NCBI RefSeq assembly: GCF_004005945.1
Contig: NZ_SACS01000010.1
Coordinates: 62,001 to 126,000 of the forward strand
Direction of reading: 5' to 3'
Length of the DNA: 64,000 nucleotides
From: Rheinheimera riviphila
GTDB taxonomy: Bacteria > Pseudomonadota > Gammaproteobacteria > Enterobacterales > Alteromonadaceae
Under the pieces are notes generated by a model that saw only the letters and a program-made list of their open reading frames with translations, was not told the origin of the DNA and ran no database searches. The translations under genes were made by a program, and so were the position numbers. This document shows positions 12,227 to 20,920 of this stretch, piece by piece (position 1 is the first letter of the stretch; each line of letters starts with the position of its first letter).

Positions 12227-14647
12227 ATGACGCATCCGGCCGTAACCAAAGCCGCTTCTACTCATATCCAAAGCTTTGCTTTGCCCGTTGACCAGCTTGG
12301 CCCGCAACTCGATCAGCAGCTGATTACCGATGCTTTAGATGTCGCCGGTTTTAGCAGTACTTTTATTGGTCAGGACCGTGCCAAAGCCGCTTTGTCTTTT
12401 GCTATCGGTATGGACATGCCGGGCTACAACCTTTATGTGATGGGTGAGCCGGCGCTGGGGCGCTTTACTTTGGTGCAGGATATTCTGCAGTCCGCCGCCA
12501 GTGAAAAAGAAACACCGGACGACTGGTGTTATCTCAATAACTTCGATGATGAACGCATTCCACAAACGCTACGCCTGTTGCCCGGTGAAGGCCGGGTGCT
12601 GGTTAAAAAAATCGAAGCTTTAATTGATGAACTGCTCGATACCTTTCCGGCCGCTTTTGATAACCCGGGTTATCAGCGTAAGAAAAAAGCCATTCACGCC
12701 ACCTTTGATGACAAATACGAAGCAGCTATTGAGCTGGTTGAGCGCAAAGCGCTGGAAAAACAAGTGGTGTTGTATGAAGAAAACGGCGCTGTCAGTTTTT
12801 CACCAGTGGTCGATGGCAAGCCGTTAGACGATGCCGAATTCGCTAATTTATCCGACGATAAACGGCAGTTTTTCTACGGCTTAGTGTCTGAACTGGAAAC
12901 CATCCTCAACGAACAGTTGATTGAACTGCCACAATGGAAACGCGAACTTTCCGAAAATTTACGGACTTTAAGACGCGACACCATCGAACAGGCAATTAAA
13001 CCGTTACTGAAACAACTGGAACACGATTACATTACTGAACTGGGTATTTTGCGTTATTTACGTGAAATGAAACCCGAGCTGATTAAAGCGGTACTGGAAT
13101 TACTGCCAGAAGAGCTGGAAACCGACAAGCTCGAAGAAATGGATTTGCGTAGTTTGTTTATCGGCGATTTTGTGCCCAATGTGCTGGTGCATCATGAGCT
13201 GATGTCCGGCGCGCCTATTGTGTTTGAACCCAACCCAAGTTACGGCAACTTATTTGGCCGGGTGGAATACAGCTCAGAGCAAGGCGCGCTTTACACTAAT
13301 TACCGGATGATCCGCGCTGGTGCTTTACATAAAGCCAATGGCGGTTATCTGATTTTGGATGCCGACCGTTTGTTGTCGCAGCCTGCGGTGTGGGATGCGC
13401 TGAAATTAGCGCTGAAAAGCGGCGATATTAATATCGATACCCTGTCCGACCATGCAGTGACCAATTCCACCATCATCACCCCAAAAGCCATTCCGCTGAA
13501 TGTGAAAATTGTGCTGCTGGGTTCCCGCGATTTGTATTATCTGGTGCAGGATGGCGACGACGAATTTAATGAGTTATTCCGGGTTTTGGCTGATTTTGAA
13601 CATTATTTGCCTTTTAATGCTCAGACCATGAAGTATATGTCGTTGCAGCTACAGGATCAGATCCAGGCGCTGGACGCCGGTCCGTTAACCGCTTGTGGCC
13701 TGAAACAATTGCTGCACTTTAGTTTTCGCCAGGCCGAACATCAGCGCAAATTATCGGCGCGCTTTGCCGATGTGCTGGAATTGGTGCGCGAAGCTTGTTA
13801 TTACGCCAATCAAAGCGGCGATGCCGAGCTCACTGCACTGCATATTCAGCAGGCGCTGGCGGGAAAACAATACCGCACCGGTCGTATTAGTGAGTCCTTT
13901 TTAGAAGATATTCAGGAAGGCCAAATTCTGATTGATACCGACGGCGGCGCTGTGGGTAAAGTTAACGGTTTAACGGTACTGGAAATTGGCGACACGGCTT
14001 TTGGTACACCAGCGCGGATCAGTGCGACTGTTTATCCGGGCTCGAATGGGGTCATTGATATCGAGCGTGAAGTCGAACTGGGTAAAGCCATCCACTCCAA
14101 AGGTGTGATGCTGCTGACTGGTTATCTGGGTGCCAAATATGCGCAGACATTTGCGCTGACCTTATCGGCCAATATCGCGATGGAGCAGTCTTATGGCCTG
14201 ATTGATGGCGATAGCGCCTCCTTGGCTGAAGTCTGTGCGCTCATTTCTGCTATCTGTAATGTGCCTATTCATCAGTCTTTGGCGGTAACGGGTTCAATCA
14301 ACCAACACGGTCAGGTGCAGGCGATTGGTGGGGTGAATGAAAAAATCGAAGGTTATTTCCGTTTGTGTCAGTCGCGTGGTTTAACCGGTACTCAAGGTGT
14401 GGTGATCCCGGCCAGCAATCAGCTGAATCTGGTATTGAACGATGAAGTGGTGGCTGCGGTCGAAGCGGGTCTGTTCCATATTTATGTCGCCAAAACCGTC
14501 GATGATGCGCTGGAACTGCTGACCGGCGTGGTGGCTGGTGTAAAGAACAGCCGTGGTCAGTACCCGAAAAAAACCTTAAATGCGCTGACGATGAGTCGAC
14601 TGGCAGCGATCGCCGAGCTGGTGAATGGTTCTTCCGACGATGAATAA
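12227..14647 (+). CDS. Lon-family (S16) ATP-dependent protease-like protein
   Basis: An 806-residue protein related to E. coli YcbZ and the LonB/LonC branch: an AAA-type module followed by a Lon protease domain. The protease part is intact: catalytic Ser663 in DGDSAS and Lys706 in GGVNEKIEG, 43 residues apart as in E. coli Lon (S679/K722). The ATPase motifs are not canonical. The P-loop position reads GEPALGRFT (about residues 71-79) with Arg where Lys is expected, and the likely Walker B reads LILDADRLL without DE. The middle (about 120-300) is a helical insertion. Substrates are unknown. It is probably followed in the same transcript by the DUF2959 lipoprotein gene. Family assignment is firm; whether it hydrolyses ATP is open. 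Confidence 0.9.
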   Translation: MTHPAVTKAASTHIQSFALPVDQLGPQLDQQLITDALDVAGFSSTFIGQDRAKAALSFAIGMDMPGYNLYVMGEPALGRFTLVQDILQSAASEKETPDDWCYLNNFDDERIPQTLRLLPGEGRVLVKKIEALIDELLDTFPAAFDNPGYQRKKKAIHATFDDKYEAAIELVERKALEKQVVLYEENGAVSFSPVVDGKPLDDAEFANLSDDKRQFFYGLVSELETILNEQLIELPQWKRELSENLRTLRRDTIEQAIKPLLKQLEHDYITELGILRYLREMKPELIKAVLELLPEELETDKLEEMDLRSLFIGDFVPNVLVHHELMSGAPIVFEPNPSYGNLFGRVEYSSEQGALYTNYRMIRAGALHKANGGYLILDADRLLSQPAVWDALKLALKSGDINIDTLSDHAVTNSTIITPKAIPLNVKIVLLGSRDLYYLVQDGDDEFNELFRVLADFEHYLPFNAQTMKYMSLQLQDQIQALDAGPLTACGLKQLLHFSFRQAEHQRKLSARFADVLELVREACYYANQSGDAELTALHIQQALAGKQYRTGRISESFLEDIQEGQILIDTDGGAVGKVNGLTVLEIGDTAFGTPARISATVYPGSNGVIDIEREVELGKAIHSKGVMLLTGYLGAKYAQTFALTLSANIAMEQSYGLIDGDSASLAEVCALISAICNVPIHQSLAVTGSINQHGQVQAIGGVNEKIEGYFRLCQSRGLTGTQGVVIPASNQLNLVLNDEVVAAVEAGLFHIYVAKTVDDALELLTGVVAGVKNSRGQYPKKTLNALTMSRLAAIAELVNGSSDDE

Positions 14648-14693
14648 GACGATAAATAAAGAATTGAATTGTATAAAGTTAAACAAGGTGAAG

Positions 14694-15374
14694 ATGCAAA
14701 AGATGTTGAAACTACCCACTTTAGTTAAAACGCTGGGGCTGGCTTCTCTGCTGGCATCATTGGTTCTGTTGCCTGGTTGTACCACGGCCTATTACGCCGC
14801 GATGGAAAAAGTTGGGGTGCATAAACGCGATATTCTGATCGACCGGGTGGAAGAAGCACGTGATGCGCAGCAGGTCAGTCAGCAGGAATTTAAAGATGCG
14901 CTGGATCAGATGAGCCAGTTGCTGAATTTTCATGGTGGCAATTTACAGCAGCGCTACGAAGCCCTCAGCGCACAATATGACGACAGTAAAAAATCAGCGG
15001 ACGAAGTCACCAGCCGGATCAATAAAGTCGAAACTGTGGCTTTTGATTTATTTGATGAATGGGAAGCAGAACTGGCGCAATATCAGAACAAGCAACTGAA
15101 AATCGACAGCAAAAAGAAGCTGCTGGAGACCAAACGGCAGTTTAATGCCCTGGTCAAAGTGATGCGCCGTGCCGAGAGCAAAATGCCGCCGGTGCTGCGG
15201 GTGCTCAATGATAACGTTTTGTATTTAAAGCATAACTTAAATGCAAAAGCCGTTGGCGCTATTCAGGGCGAATTTGGCGTGCTGCAGCAGGACGTCAACA
15301 GCCTGATCAGCGAAATGAACCGGGCTATTGCCGATTCCAACCAGTTTATTGCCAATATGAATAATAACGGCTGA
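14694..15374 (+). CDS. DUF2959 family lipoprotein
   Basis: A 226-residue predicted lipoprotein with an N-terminal signal and lipobox LPGC (acylated Cys29), followed by TTAYYAAMEKVGVHKRDILIDRVEEARDAQ, which marks DUF2959. The rest is almost entirely helical with coiled-coil character (EFKDALDQMSQLLNFHGGNLQQRYEAL region and the C-terminal LQQDVNSLISEMNRAI). Function unknown. The start at 14694 has an AAGGTG ribosome site; other in-frame ATGs at 14625 and 14640 would overlap the protease gene and spoil the signal peptide. It lies 46 bases after the Lon-like gene, so cotranscription is likely. Confidence 0.85.
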   Translation: MQKMLKLPTLVKTLGLASLLASLVLLPGCTTAYYAAMEKVGVHKRDILIDRVEEARDAQQVSQQEFKDALDQMSQLLNFHGGNLQQRYEALSAQYDDSKKSADEVTSRINKVETVAFDLFDEWEAELAQYQNKQLKIDSKKKLLETKRQFNALVKVMRRAESKMPPVLRVLNDNVLYLKHNLNAKAVGAIQGEFGVLQQDVNSLISEMNRAIADSNQFIANMNNNG

Positions 15375-15406
15375 TCGACAACAAAAACCACAAAGAGAGG
15401 TTTGGC

Positions 15407-16462
15407 GTGAGTACAGGGCTACCGCAGGCAAAATTAAAAAAACAGAACCTGAAAACGGTGGCTGCTGAACTCGGCGTGTCCGTCGCGACTGTCTCCAATG
15501 CATTTAACCGGGCGGATCAGTTGTCGCCGGAACTGCGGCTGAAAATTCTGGCGCAATGTGAAGTGCTGGGCTATAGCGGCCCTAATGCCGCTGCCCGCAG
15601 TTTACGCACTGGCAAATCAGGTATTATTGCGATTTTGTTGTCGGACACGCTGGAATATTCGGTGAGCGATCCGGTGGCGAATCAGTTAATTAAAGGCGTT
15701 GCCGAAGTATTACAACATCAAGGCCGCGATTTATTGTTGTTGTCCGGCACCCACAACAGCCGCAGCAGCAGTGCCGAAGCGGTGCCAGATGGTTTTATTC
15801 TATACGGCGCGCCGAATAACCCGGAGCAGCTGGAGCGTATTTTGCGCCAGCAAAAGCCGATGATCACCGTCGACTGCAACGTCGAAGATTTACCTTCGGT
15901 CAATATTGATAACTTCAGTTCGGCCAAGCATATTGCGCTGCATGCTTTTGGCGTGATGCCCGGCAAAATTGCCGTGCTCGGTTTGCGGCTGATTGAGTCG
16001 GATCGGGTCTGTCGTATTCAGCCGGATGAGCTGTATCGGTCGGAGCAGGCGATTTCCAGACGCCGGTTAGAAGGCTATCTGGCGGCGGCCAAAGAAGTTG
16101 ACCGTGAATTGCCGGCCGAAGCGGTGTGGCATATCCCGGTCAATCAGCACGAACAGGCATTGATGGCTGCGCGCGAAGCTTTGCAACAAGCGGTTCGTCC
16201 CAGCGTTTTATTGTGCATGAGCGATCGGATTGCGCTCGCGGCGATGATGGTAGCGCGTGAGTTGGGTATCGACATTCCGTCAGAGCTGGTGGTGGTGGGT
16301 TTTGATGGCATTGAAGAGGGCGAGCGTTTTTATCCGGCGCTGACCACCATTCAGCAATATAGTGCTGAAAAAGGCCGGCTGGCGGCAAGTCGCTTGCTGG
16401 CGGGCGAGCTAAGTGGTGATGTTGAACTGCACTGTGATTTGGTGATTCGGCAAAGCTGTTAA
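15407..16462 (+). CDS. LacI-family transcriptional regulator
   Basis: A 351-residue repressor-type protein. Residues about 15-36 form the LacI helix-turn-helix (LKTVAAELGVSVATVSNAFN), followed by the hinge and NAAARSLRTGKSG linker, then a periplasmic-binding-protein-like effector domain ending in LTTIQQYSAEKGRLAASRLL. The GTG at 15407 is preferred, with an AGAGAGG ribosome site 8 bases upstream. The effector is unknown, and no sugar-utilisation genes adjoin it. The nearby cytochrome b561 and unknown 108-residue gene are downstream on the same strand, but nothing shows that they are its targets. Confidence 0.9.
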   Translation: MSTGLPQAKLKKQNLKTVAAELGVSVATVSNAFNRADQLSPELRLKILAQCEVLGYSGPNAAARSLRTGKSGIIAILLSDTLEYSVSDPVANQLIKGVAEVLQHQGRDLLLLSGTHNSRSSSAEAVPDGFILYGAPNNPEQLERILRQQKPMITVDCNVEDLPSVNIDNFSSAKHIALHAFGVMPGKIAVLGLRLIESDRVCRIQPDELYRSEQAISRRRLEGYLAAAKEVDRELPAEAVWHIPVNQHEQALMAAREALQQAVRPSVLLCMSDRIALAAMMVARELGIDIPSELVVVGFDGIEEGERFYPALTTIQQYSAEKGRLAASRLLAGELSGDVELHCDLVIRQSC

Positions 16463-16548
16463 TCAGTAAGGCTTTTTTGTTGCTGTTGGCAAGCAGCTTC
16501 TGCTAAGTTAGTTTTACTGGGTTCAGTGGCGTATGTAATGGAAGCTCA

Positions 16549-16875
16549 ATGACGGCAACAACGGCAATTCTGGAAGTAATTTATCGGGTGGAACCTGGCT
16601 GTCTGGGTCCGCAAGGTGCCGATTATATTGAAGATTTCTGTAAGTTCTCGCAGCCGTTGGTGACATCCCATACCGCTGGCTTTATGCGCTGGATTTTAGT
16701 GCCACGGTTTGATAAAAGTTTGCCGGAAATGCAGTGCACCCTGGCCGGACGAAGCTTAAATCCGGCGCAGGCGGCGCGTTATTTTGCGTTGTATCAGGCC
16801 AATGCCGACGATCTTGAAGCTGAACTCAACGAGCAACTGACCTTGTTGATTGATCAGTATTTTGGGCGCTGGTAA
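16549..16875 (+). CDS. Unrecognised 108-residue protein
   Basis: I do not recognise a family. The product is 108 residues, soluble and acidic, with no signal peptide or membrane segment. It has a GADYIEDFCKFSQPLVTSHTAGFMRWILVPRF core and a helical C terminus (LYQANADDLEAELNEQLTLLIDQYFGRW). A GGAAGC ribosome site precedes the ATG, and codon use resembles its neighbours, so I consider it real. It sits 86 bases after the LacI-type regulator and 72 before the cytochrome b561 gene. Confidence 0.65.
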   Translation: MTATTAILEVIYRVEPGCLGPQGADYIEDFCKFSQPLVTSHTAGFMRWILVPRFDKSLPEMQCTLAGRSLNPAQAARYFALYQANADDLEAELNEQLTLLIDQYFGRW

Positions 16876-16947
16876 ACGCTGACGCTACAGGCTACAACTC
16901 AAAAAACAGCCCTCGTTATTCCAGCTTAAAATCGTCAGGAGTTCAGA

Positions 16948-17499
16948 TTGTCAGCATCAAATCTCCCCAGTCCACATCGTTTTAACCGGTTAACCGTCAC
17001 TATTCACTGGCTAACAGTGCTGCTGTTTATTTGCGTTTATGTCAGCATGGAATTTCGCGATATTTTTGAGCGTGGTACGCCGGGGCGTGACCTGATGAAA
17101 ACCAGCCATTATTGGTTTGGGATCTGCATTTTACTGTTATTGGCGATACGGCTGTTCGCCAGATTTAAGCAGCCAACACCCGTGATCAATCCACCGCAAC
17201 CCCATTGGCAACAGCTGTTGGCAAAAGGGGTGCATTTGGCCATCTACACTTTGATGTTGGTGATGCCGGTATTGGGGTTATTGTTGTTGTCGGCCGATGC
17301 AGTGCCGCTGCGGTTCTTTGGCACAGAGTTACCGGCATTGATTGCTACCGATGCCGCGACAGCTGAATGGCTGGAAGACTTGCATGAAATTGGCGCTACC
17401 GTTGGCTATTACCTGATAGGCATACATGCTTTAGCCGCGTTATTTCATCATTATTGGTTAAAAGACAATACCTTAGTGCGGATGAGTTTTAAGAAGTAA
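16948..17499 (+). CDS. Cytochrome b561 family membrane protein
   Basis: A 183-residue diheme cytochrome b561-type protein, probably passing electrons between quinones and an unknown acceptor in the inner membrane. Four membrane helices are visible: IHWLTVLLFICVYVSMEF, WFGICILLLLAIRLFARF, GVHLAIYTLMLVMPVLGLLLL and a final YYLIGIHALAALFHHYWL. His residues near the helix ends (IHW, TSHYW, GVHLA, GIHAL) fit paired axial heme ligands. The TTG at 16948 follows a CAGGAG ribosome site, and no ATG upstream fits the alignment. A strong terminator follows. Confidence 0.88.
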   Translation: MSASNLPSPHRFNRLTVTIHWLTVLLFICVYVSMEFRDIFERGTPGRDLMKTSHYWFGICILLLLAIRLFARFKQPTPVINPPQPHWQQLLAKGVHLAIYTLMLVMPVLGLLLLSADAVPLRFFGTELPALIATDAATAEWLEDLHEIGATVGYYLIGIHALAALFHHYWLKDNTLVRMSFKK

Positions 17500-17535
17500 C
17501 CTGCTGTTGTGCTGCTTGTGGTTATCGCAGATAGC

Positions 17536-17565
17536 AAAAAGCCGAAGTGTCGCTTCGGCTTTTTT
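17536..17565. terminator. Bidirectional intrinsic terminator
   Basis: The stem GCCGAAG (17541-17547) / CTTCGGC (17553-17559) is extended by A5 on the left and T5+ on the right, around a 5-base loop. It can stop the cytochrome b561 transcript on the plus strand and the converging glycine-zipper gene on the minus strand. Confidence 0.9.
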
Positions 17566-17602
17566 AAAAACAGTGCTGATGCTACTTATTACGGGCTAGC
17601 GG

Positions 17603-18148
17603 TTACGAACCAGCTTGCAAAGTCGCCGCAATCACCTGACCATCTTTGATTAAAATCTTTTCGGCTGGTTTTTGATCCATCCGAATATTCTTTAACTCAC
17701 CGTTCAGTAAATAACGCACGTCATAACCGACGGTGCGTTCTTTTTGTTGCTGTACAGTTTTGCAAACACGCTTGTTCTGACTTTCAACATCGTTGTTTTG
17801 CATATCTTGTTGTACTTGTTTACCGGCATAACCACCAGCTGCAGCTGCGGCAACTGTTGCCACTTTTTTACCGGAACCACCACCAATCTGGTTGCCCAAC
17901 ACGCCACCAACCACGGCGCCAAGTACGGTACCGGTGATTTGGTTTTCATCTTTCACCGCTTTTTTCTGTTGCACTATCACATCTTTACACTGTTCAACCG
18001 GCTCACTGTAAGTTTCGATAATGGCTTTGCTGCTGACAACTTCCGCATATTGTGGTTCTTGATCCAGATATTTGTAACCGGCGACTGAGCCTAAAGCGGT
18101 AACGGCGATAGCGCCAATGATCGATCCGACTAACATTGAATTATTCAT
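17603..18148 (-). CDS. Glycine-zipper 2TM envelope protein
   Basis: A 181-residue protein with an N-terminal hydrophobic anchor (MNNSMLVGSIIGAIAVTALGSVAGYKYL) and a central glycine-zipper double helix (ITGTVLGAVVGGVLGNQIGGGSGKKVATVAAAAAGGYAGKQV). This is the Rick_17kDa / glycine zipper 2TM pattern seen in envelope lipoproteins such as SlyB, here without a lipobox Cys. The C-terminal half (VGYDVRYLLNGELKNIRMDQKP) is a small beta domain seen in its relatives. The start at 18148 has an AAGGAC ribosome site. Codons further upstream are read from a repeat element and are not part of the gene. Probable envelope-stress or integrity role by family, not shown here. Confidence 0.85.
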   Translation of the reverse strand: MNNSMLVGSIIGAIAVTALGSVAGYKYLDQEPQYAEVVSSKAIIETYSEPVEQCKDVIVQQKKAVKDENQITGTVLGAVVGGVLGNQIGGGSGKKVATVAAAAAGGYAGKQVQQDMQNNDVESQNKRVCKTVQQQKERTVGYDVRYLLNGELKNIRMDQKPAEKILIKDGQVIAATLQAGS

Positions 18149-18230
18149 AAAAAAGTCCTTAATTACAGCCAACTGGCGAAGAAGATGGGCTAAAGGTACC
18201 GCCAATTGGCTGTACTTAAGCTGAACGGCA

Positions 18231-18370
18231 TATATCCCCTTCATCCTTGAAGTTGCGGGGTTGTTGGCCGCCTTCACGCCCCCAGTCACATAGGACTACT
18301 ATGCTCCTGGCGGCGTTCAGTTGCCGCGGTTCCACCGTGGCCTCCGCATCTTCAATGATTTTGGGCATAC
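18231..18370. repeat. ERIC-like palindromic repeat (IRU)
   Basis: About 140 bases matching the layout of the enterobacterial repetitive intergenic consensus. The ends are TATATCCCC...-like and ...GGGCATAC. The left arm contains CTTGAAGTTGC and GGCCGCCTTC, the centre reads CCCAGTCACATAG-gacta-CTATGCTCCTGG (perfect CATAG/CTATG at 18289-18303), and the right arm contains GTTGCC and GGCCTCCGCATC. The full element lies just upstream of the glycine-zipper gene and could form a long hairpin in its leader transcript. It is slightly longer than the 127-base enteric consensus. The gap on either side (18149-18614) shows no gene. Confidence 0.78.
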
Positions 18371-18614
18371 AAAAATAGGGTCAAGCAGGTTTAATCGCTG
18401 CTGACGGCGCGCGTGCTGAAGTACATGAAGTTATATCGTCAGTATAATTTTAAATAAATCAGAGGTTTATGGTTTGATAGAAAGGTCGCGCGTTAAAAAA
18501 CAGAATTATTTTTCAAGCGGCTTGTCGATTATCTGAAGAATGGTTCGACTATAACAGCTATTTCGCATTTACCCGCAACTAATCGCAGTTATCTGCAACT
18601 GAAGGAGAATATCC

Positions 18615-19064
18615 ATGCAACAGACTCAACAACAAGGCGCTGAACAACAAATTCGTGAAATTTTAGCCAGCTGGACCGAAGCGGTGCAAGCAAAAGATCT
18701 CAGCCGGGTGATGGCCATTTATGCGCCACACATTCGATCCTTTGACGCTATTCAAAAACTGCAGTTTCGTGGTGTTGAAGTGTATCGGGCACACTGGGAA
18801 AATTGTATGTCCCATTGTGGTGGTGGCCCGTCGATTTTTCGGATGGCGCAGCTTGAAGTTGAAGCCAATGCTGATTTAGCGTTCAGCCATACGCTGATCC
18901 AATGTGGTGGCAGCAACGAGCAAGGTGAAGAACAAGGTTGCTGGATGCGAACCACCCAGTGCTGGCGCAAAACAGCAGGTCAGTGGCAAGTGGTGCATGA
19001 GCATTTTTCGGTGCCATTTGATATGGAAAGCAATGCACCGATGTTTTCGCTGCAGCCTGATTAA
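18615..19064 (+). CDS. NTF2-like (SnoaL/DUF4440-type) protein
   Basis: A 149-residue protein with an NTF2-like fold: an N-terminal helix IREILASWTEAVQAKDLSRVMAIYAPHI and the strand-rich core ending RTTQCWRKTAGQWQVVHEHFSVPFD. This is the pattern of small polyketide-cyclase-like or ketosteroid-isomerase-like proteins. An AAGGAG ribosome site precedes the ATG. It is the first gene of a three-gene operon with a DGPF/YCII protein and an ECF sigma factor, spaced 21 bases apart. Such proteins often accompany ECF sigma factors with large C-terminal domains, where small-molecule binding is suspected. Its ligand or reaction cannot be told from the sequence. Confidence 0.82.
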   Translation: MQQTQQQGAEQQIREILASWTEAVQAKDLSRVMAIYAPHIRSFDAIQKLQFRGVEVYRAHWENCMSHCGGGPSIFRMAQLEVEANADLAFSHTLIQCGGSNEQGEEQGCWMRTTQCWRKTAGQWQVVHEHFSVPFDMESNAPMFSLQPD

Positions 19065-19085
19065 GAACAAATCGAAGGAAAGCCG

Positions 19086-19430
19086 ATGAAATATTTATGC
19101 CTGGTCTACAGCAACGAACAGTTGTTGCATAGCTTGCCGGAAAGTCCAAAGGACGCCGAATGTCAGGCCTATGCCGAGCAAGTGGCGCACAGTGGCCGGA
19201 TGCTGGCGGCGGAAGCATTACAAGGGGTCGCGACGGCTACCACGGTACGGATGCGTGCCGGGCAAGTGTTGCTTAGTGACGGGCCTTTTGCCGAAACTAA
19301 AGAGCAGCTGGCCGGTTTTTACCTGATTGAAGCGCGGGATTTAAACGAAGCATTGCAGCTGGCCGCGGGTATTCCGGCGGCACGGGTTGGTTGTGTCGAA
19401 GTGCGGCCAGTAAGGCAGTTGGTCGTTTAA
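19086..19430 (+). CDS. DGPF (YCII-related) domain protein
   Basis: A 114-residue YCII-superfamily protein carrying the diagnostic DGPF motif (LLSDGPFAETKEQLAGFYLIEARDLNEAL, from about residue 59). DGPF proteins are the standard genomic partners of ECF42-type sigma factors in actinobacteria and proteobacteria; a direct regulatory or enzymatic role is not settled. The gene has an AAGGAA ribosome site and lies 21 bases after the NTF2-like gene and 21 before the sigma-factor gene, so the three are almost surely one transcript. Confidence 0.9.
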   Translation: MKYLCLVYSNEQLLHSLPESPKDAECQAYAEQVAHSGRMLAAEALQGVATATTVRMRAGQVLLSDGPFAETKEQLAGFYLIEARDLNEALQLAAGIPAARVGCVEVRPVRQLVV

Positions 19431-19451
19431 GCCGCTCCCAGGAACCTGACG

Positions 19452-20732
19452 ATGCCAATATTGCAATCCGCCACCGCGCTTGCCGCACAAATTGAGCAAC
19501 TGTATCAGCAACATTCCCGGCAAGTGCTGGCGACGTTGATCCGGCTGCTCGGTGATTTTGACCGGGCCGAAGATGCTTTGCAGGAAGCATTTAGTGCGGC
19601 GCTGGTGCAGTGGCCGCAAACCGGCGTGCCAGCATCGCCGGTGCCGTGGCTGATATCGACCGGGCGGTTTAAGGCCATTGATAAACTGCGCCAGCAACAG
19701 CGTTTTGTCAGCGATGGTGAAGTAGTGCTGGCGCAGATCGCATCAGAAGAAGCGGGCGACAGCTTTGCACTGCAAATGGAACAACAATGGCCGGATGATT
19801 ATCTACGGCTGGTTTTTACCTGTTGCCATCCGGCATTGTCACTGGAAGCACAACTAGCGCTGACCTTGCGGGAAGTGTGTGGCTTAACCACCGAGCAAAT
19901 CGCCAGGGCTTTTTTACAGACGCCATCAACCATTGCTCAGCGCATCGTCCGTGCCAAACAGAAAATTAAAGCCGCCGCCATTCCCTATCAGGTGCCGCCA
20001 CCGCAACAGCTAGCACCAAGGTTACAGGCGGTGCATAAAGTGATTTACTTGCTGTTTAATGAAGGCTATTCGATGCCATGCCAGCAGTCGGCGCCCGACG
20101 ACGGGATGCAGCAAGCTGATTTGGCACAACAAGCCATTGATTTGGCAAGGCAATTGCTGGTTTTACATTTTGATACTGAAAGTTGTGGTCTGTTGGCGCT
20201 GTTATTATTGCAACATGCCAGGCGACAAGCGCGGTTTACGGCGCGAGGTGAGTTGATTTTGCTGGCGGATCAGCAACGCCAGCACTGGGATCAAGCCATG
20301 ATTACTGAAGGGATCCGGCACGTTGAAACCGCTTTATCTTCAGGTCGGATTGGAGCTTACGCCATTCAGGCAGCGATTGCGGCGGTGCATAGTGAAAGCC
20401 CCGACAGTGCCAGCACCGACTGGCCGCAAATTCATGCGTTATATCAACTGTTATACCGGTTGGAACCAACGCCGGTGGTGGCATTAAATCAACTGGTTGC
20501 TTTTAGTATGTGCCATGGCCCGGCGGCGGCTTTGATGCAGTTAGCGCCGCTGCTGGCAGATGAACATCTGGCGCAATATCACTTACTATTTGCGGTGGCG
20601 GCAGATTTTCATCGGCAGCTTGGGCAGAACGGCGAAGCTATTAATTTTTACCGGCAAGCTTTGGCGCTGGCAACCACCAACGCAGACGAGCAGTTTTTGC
20701 AGCAGCGGTTACAGGATTTAGCTGCGAAGTAA
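19452..20732 (+). CDS. ECF42-type RNA polymerase sigma factor with TPR-like C terminus
   Basis: A 426-residue extracytoplasmic-function sigma factor. Sigma region 2 spans about residues 15-85 (LATLIRLLGDFDRAEDALQEAF) and region 4 about 115-175 (LRLVFTCCHPALSLEAQLALTLREVCGLTTEQIARAFL). Then comes a long helical C-terminal domain (about 190-426) with VIYLLFNEGY and TPR-like repeats (TPVVALNQLVAFSMCHGPAAAL; FHRQLGQNGEAINFYRQALAL). This is the architecture of ECF42. Members lack a classic membrane anti-sigma factor and need the C-terminal domain for activity. None of the neighbours here looks like an anti-sigma factor, which agrees. The genes it controls are unknown; family members usually drive their own DGPF operon. 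Confidence 0.9.
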   Translation: MPILQSATALAAQIEQLYQQHSRQVLATLIRLLGDFDRAEDALQEAFSAALVQWPQTGVPASPVPWLISTGRFKAIDKLRQQQRFVSDGEVVLAQIASEEAGDSFALQMEQQWPDDYLRLVFTCCHPALSLEAQLALTLREVCGLTTEQIARAFLQTPSTIAQRIVRAKQKIKAAAIPYQVPPPQQLAPRLQAVHKVIYLLFNEGYSMPCQQSAPDDGMQQADLAQQAIDLARQLLVLHFDTESCGLLALLLLQHARRQARFTARGELILLADQQRQHWDQAMITEGIRHVETALSSGRIGAYAIQAAIAAVHSESPDSASTDWPQIHALYQLLYRLEPTPVVALNQLVAFSMCHGPAAALMQLAPLLADEHLAQYHLLFAVAADFHRQLGQNGEAINFYRQALALATTNADEQFLQQRLQDLAAK

Positions 20733-20920
20733 CACACAAAGAGCAGCAACCACCAGCTGCACTTTTTCAATGATTTTTACCATCGGCAGAATATTTTCGT
20801 TAGACAGCCATTGGTGATGCTAAACCACGAGCATTATTAGAGTTTTTCGCCTATCTTGTTCAGATGTCGCTAATGAAAAACCGGTATTGAACCGGTCATC
20901 CTAATCTGATGAGGAAAAGC

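Noticed and set aside
18149-18289. N-terminal extension of the glycine-zipper protein
   Set aside because: The extra codons are read from the ERIC-like repeat, and the AAGGAC site supports the start at 18148.
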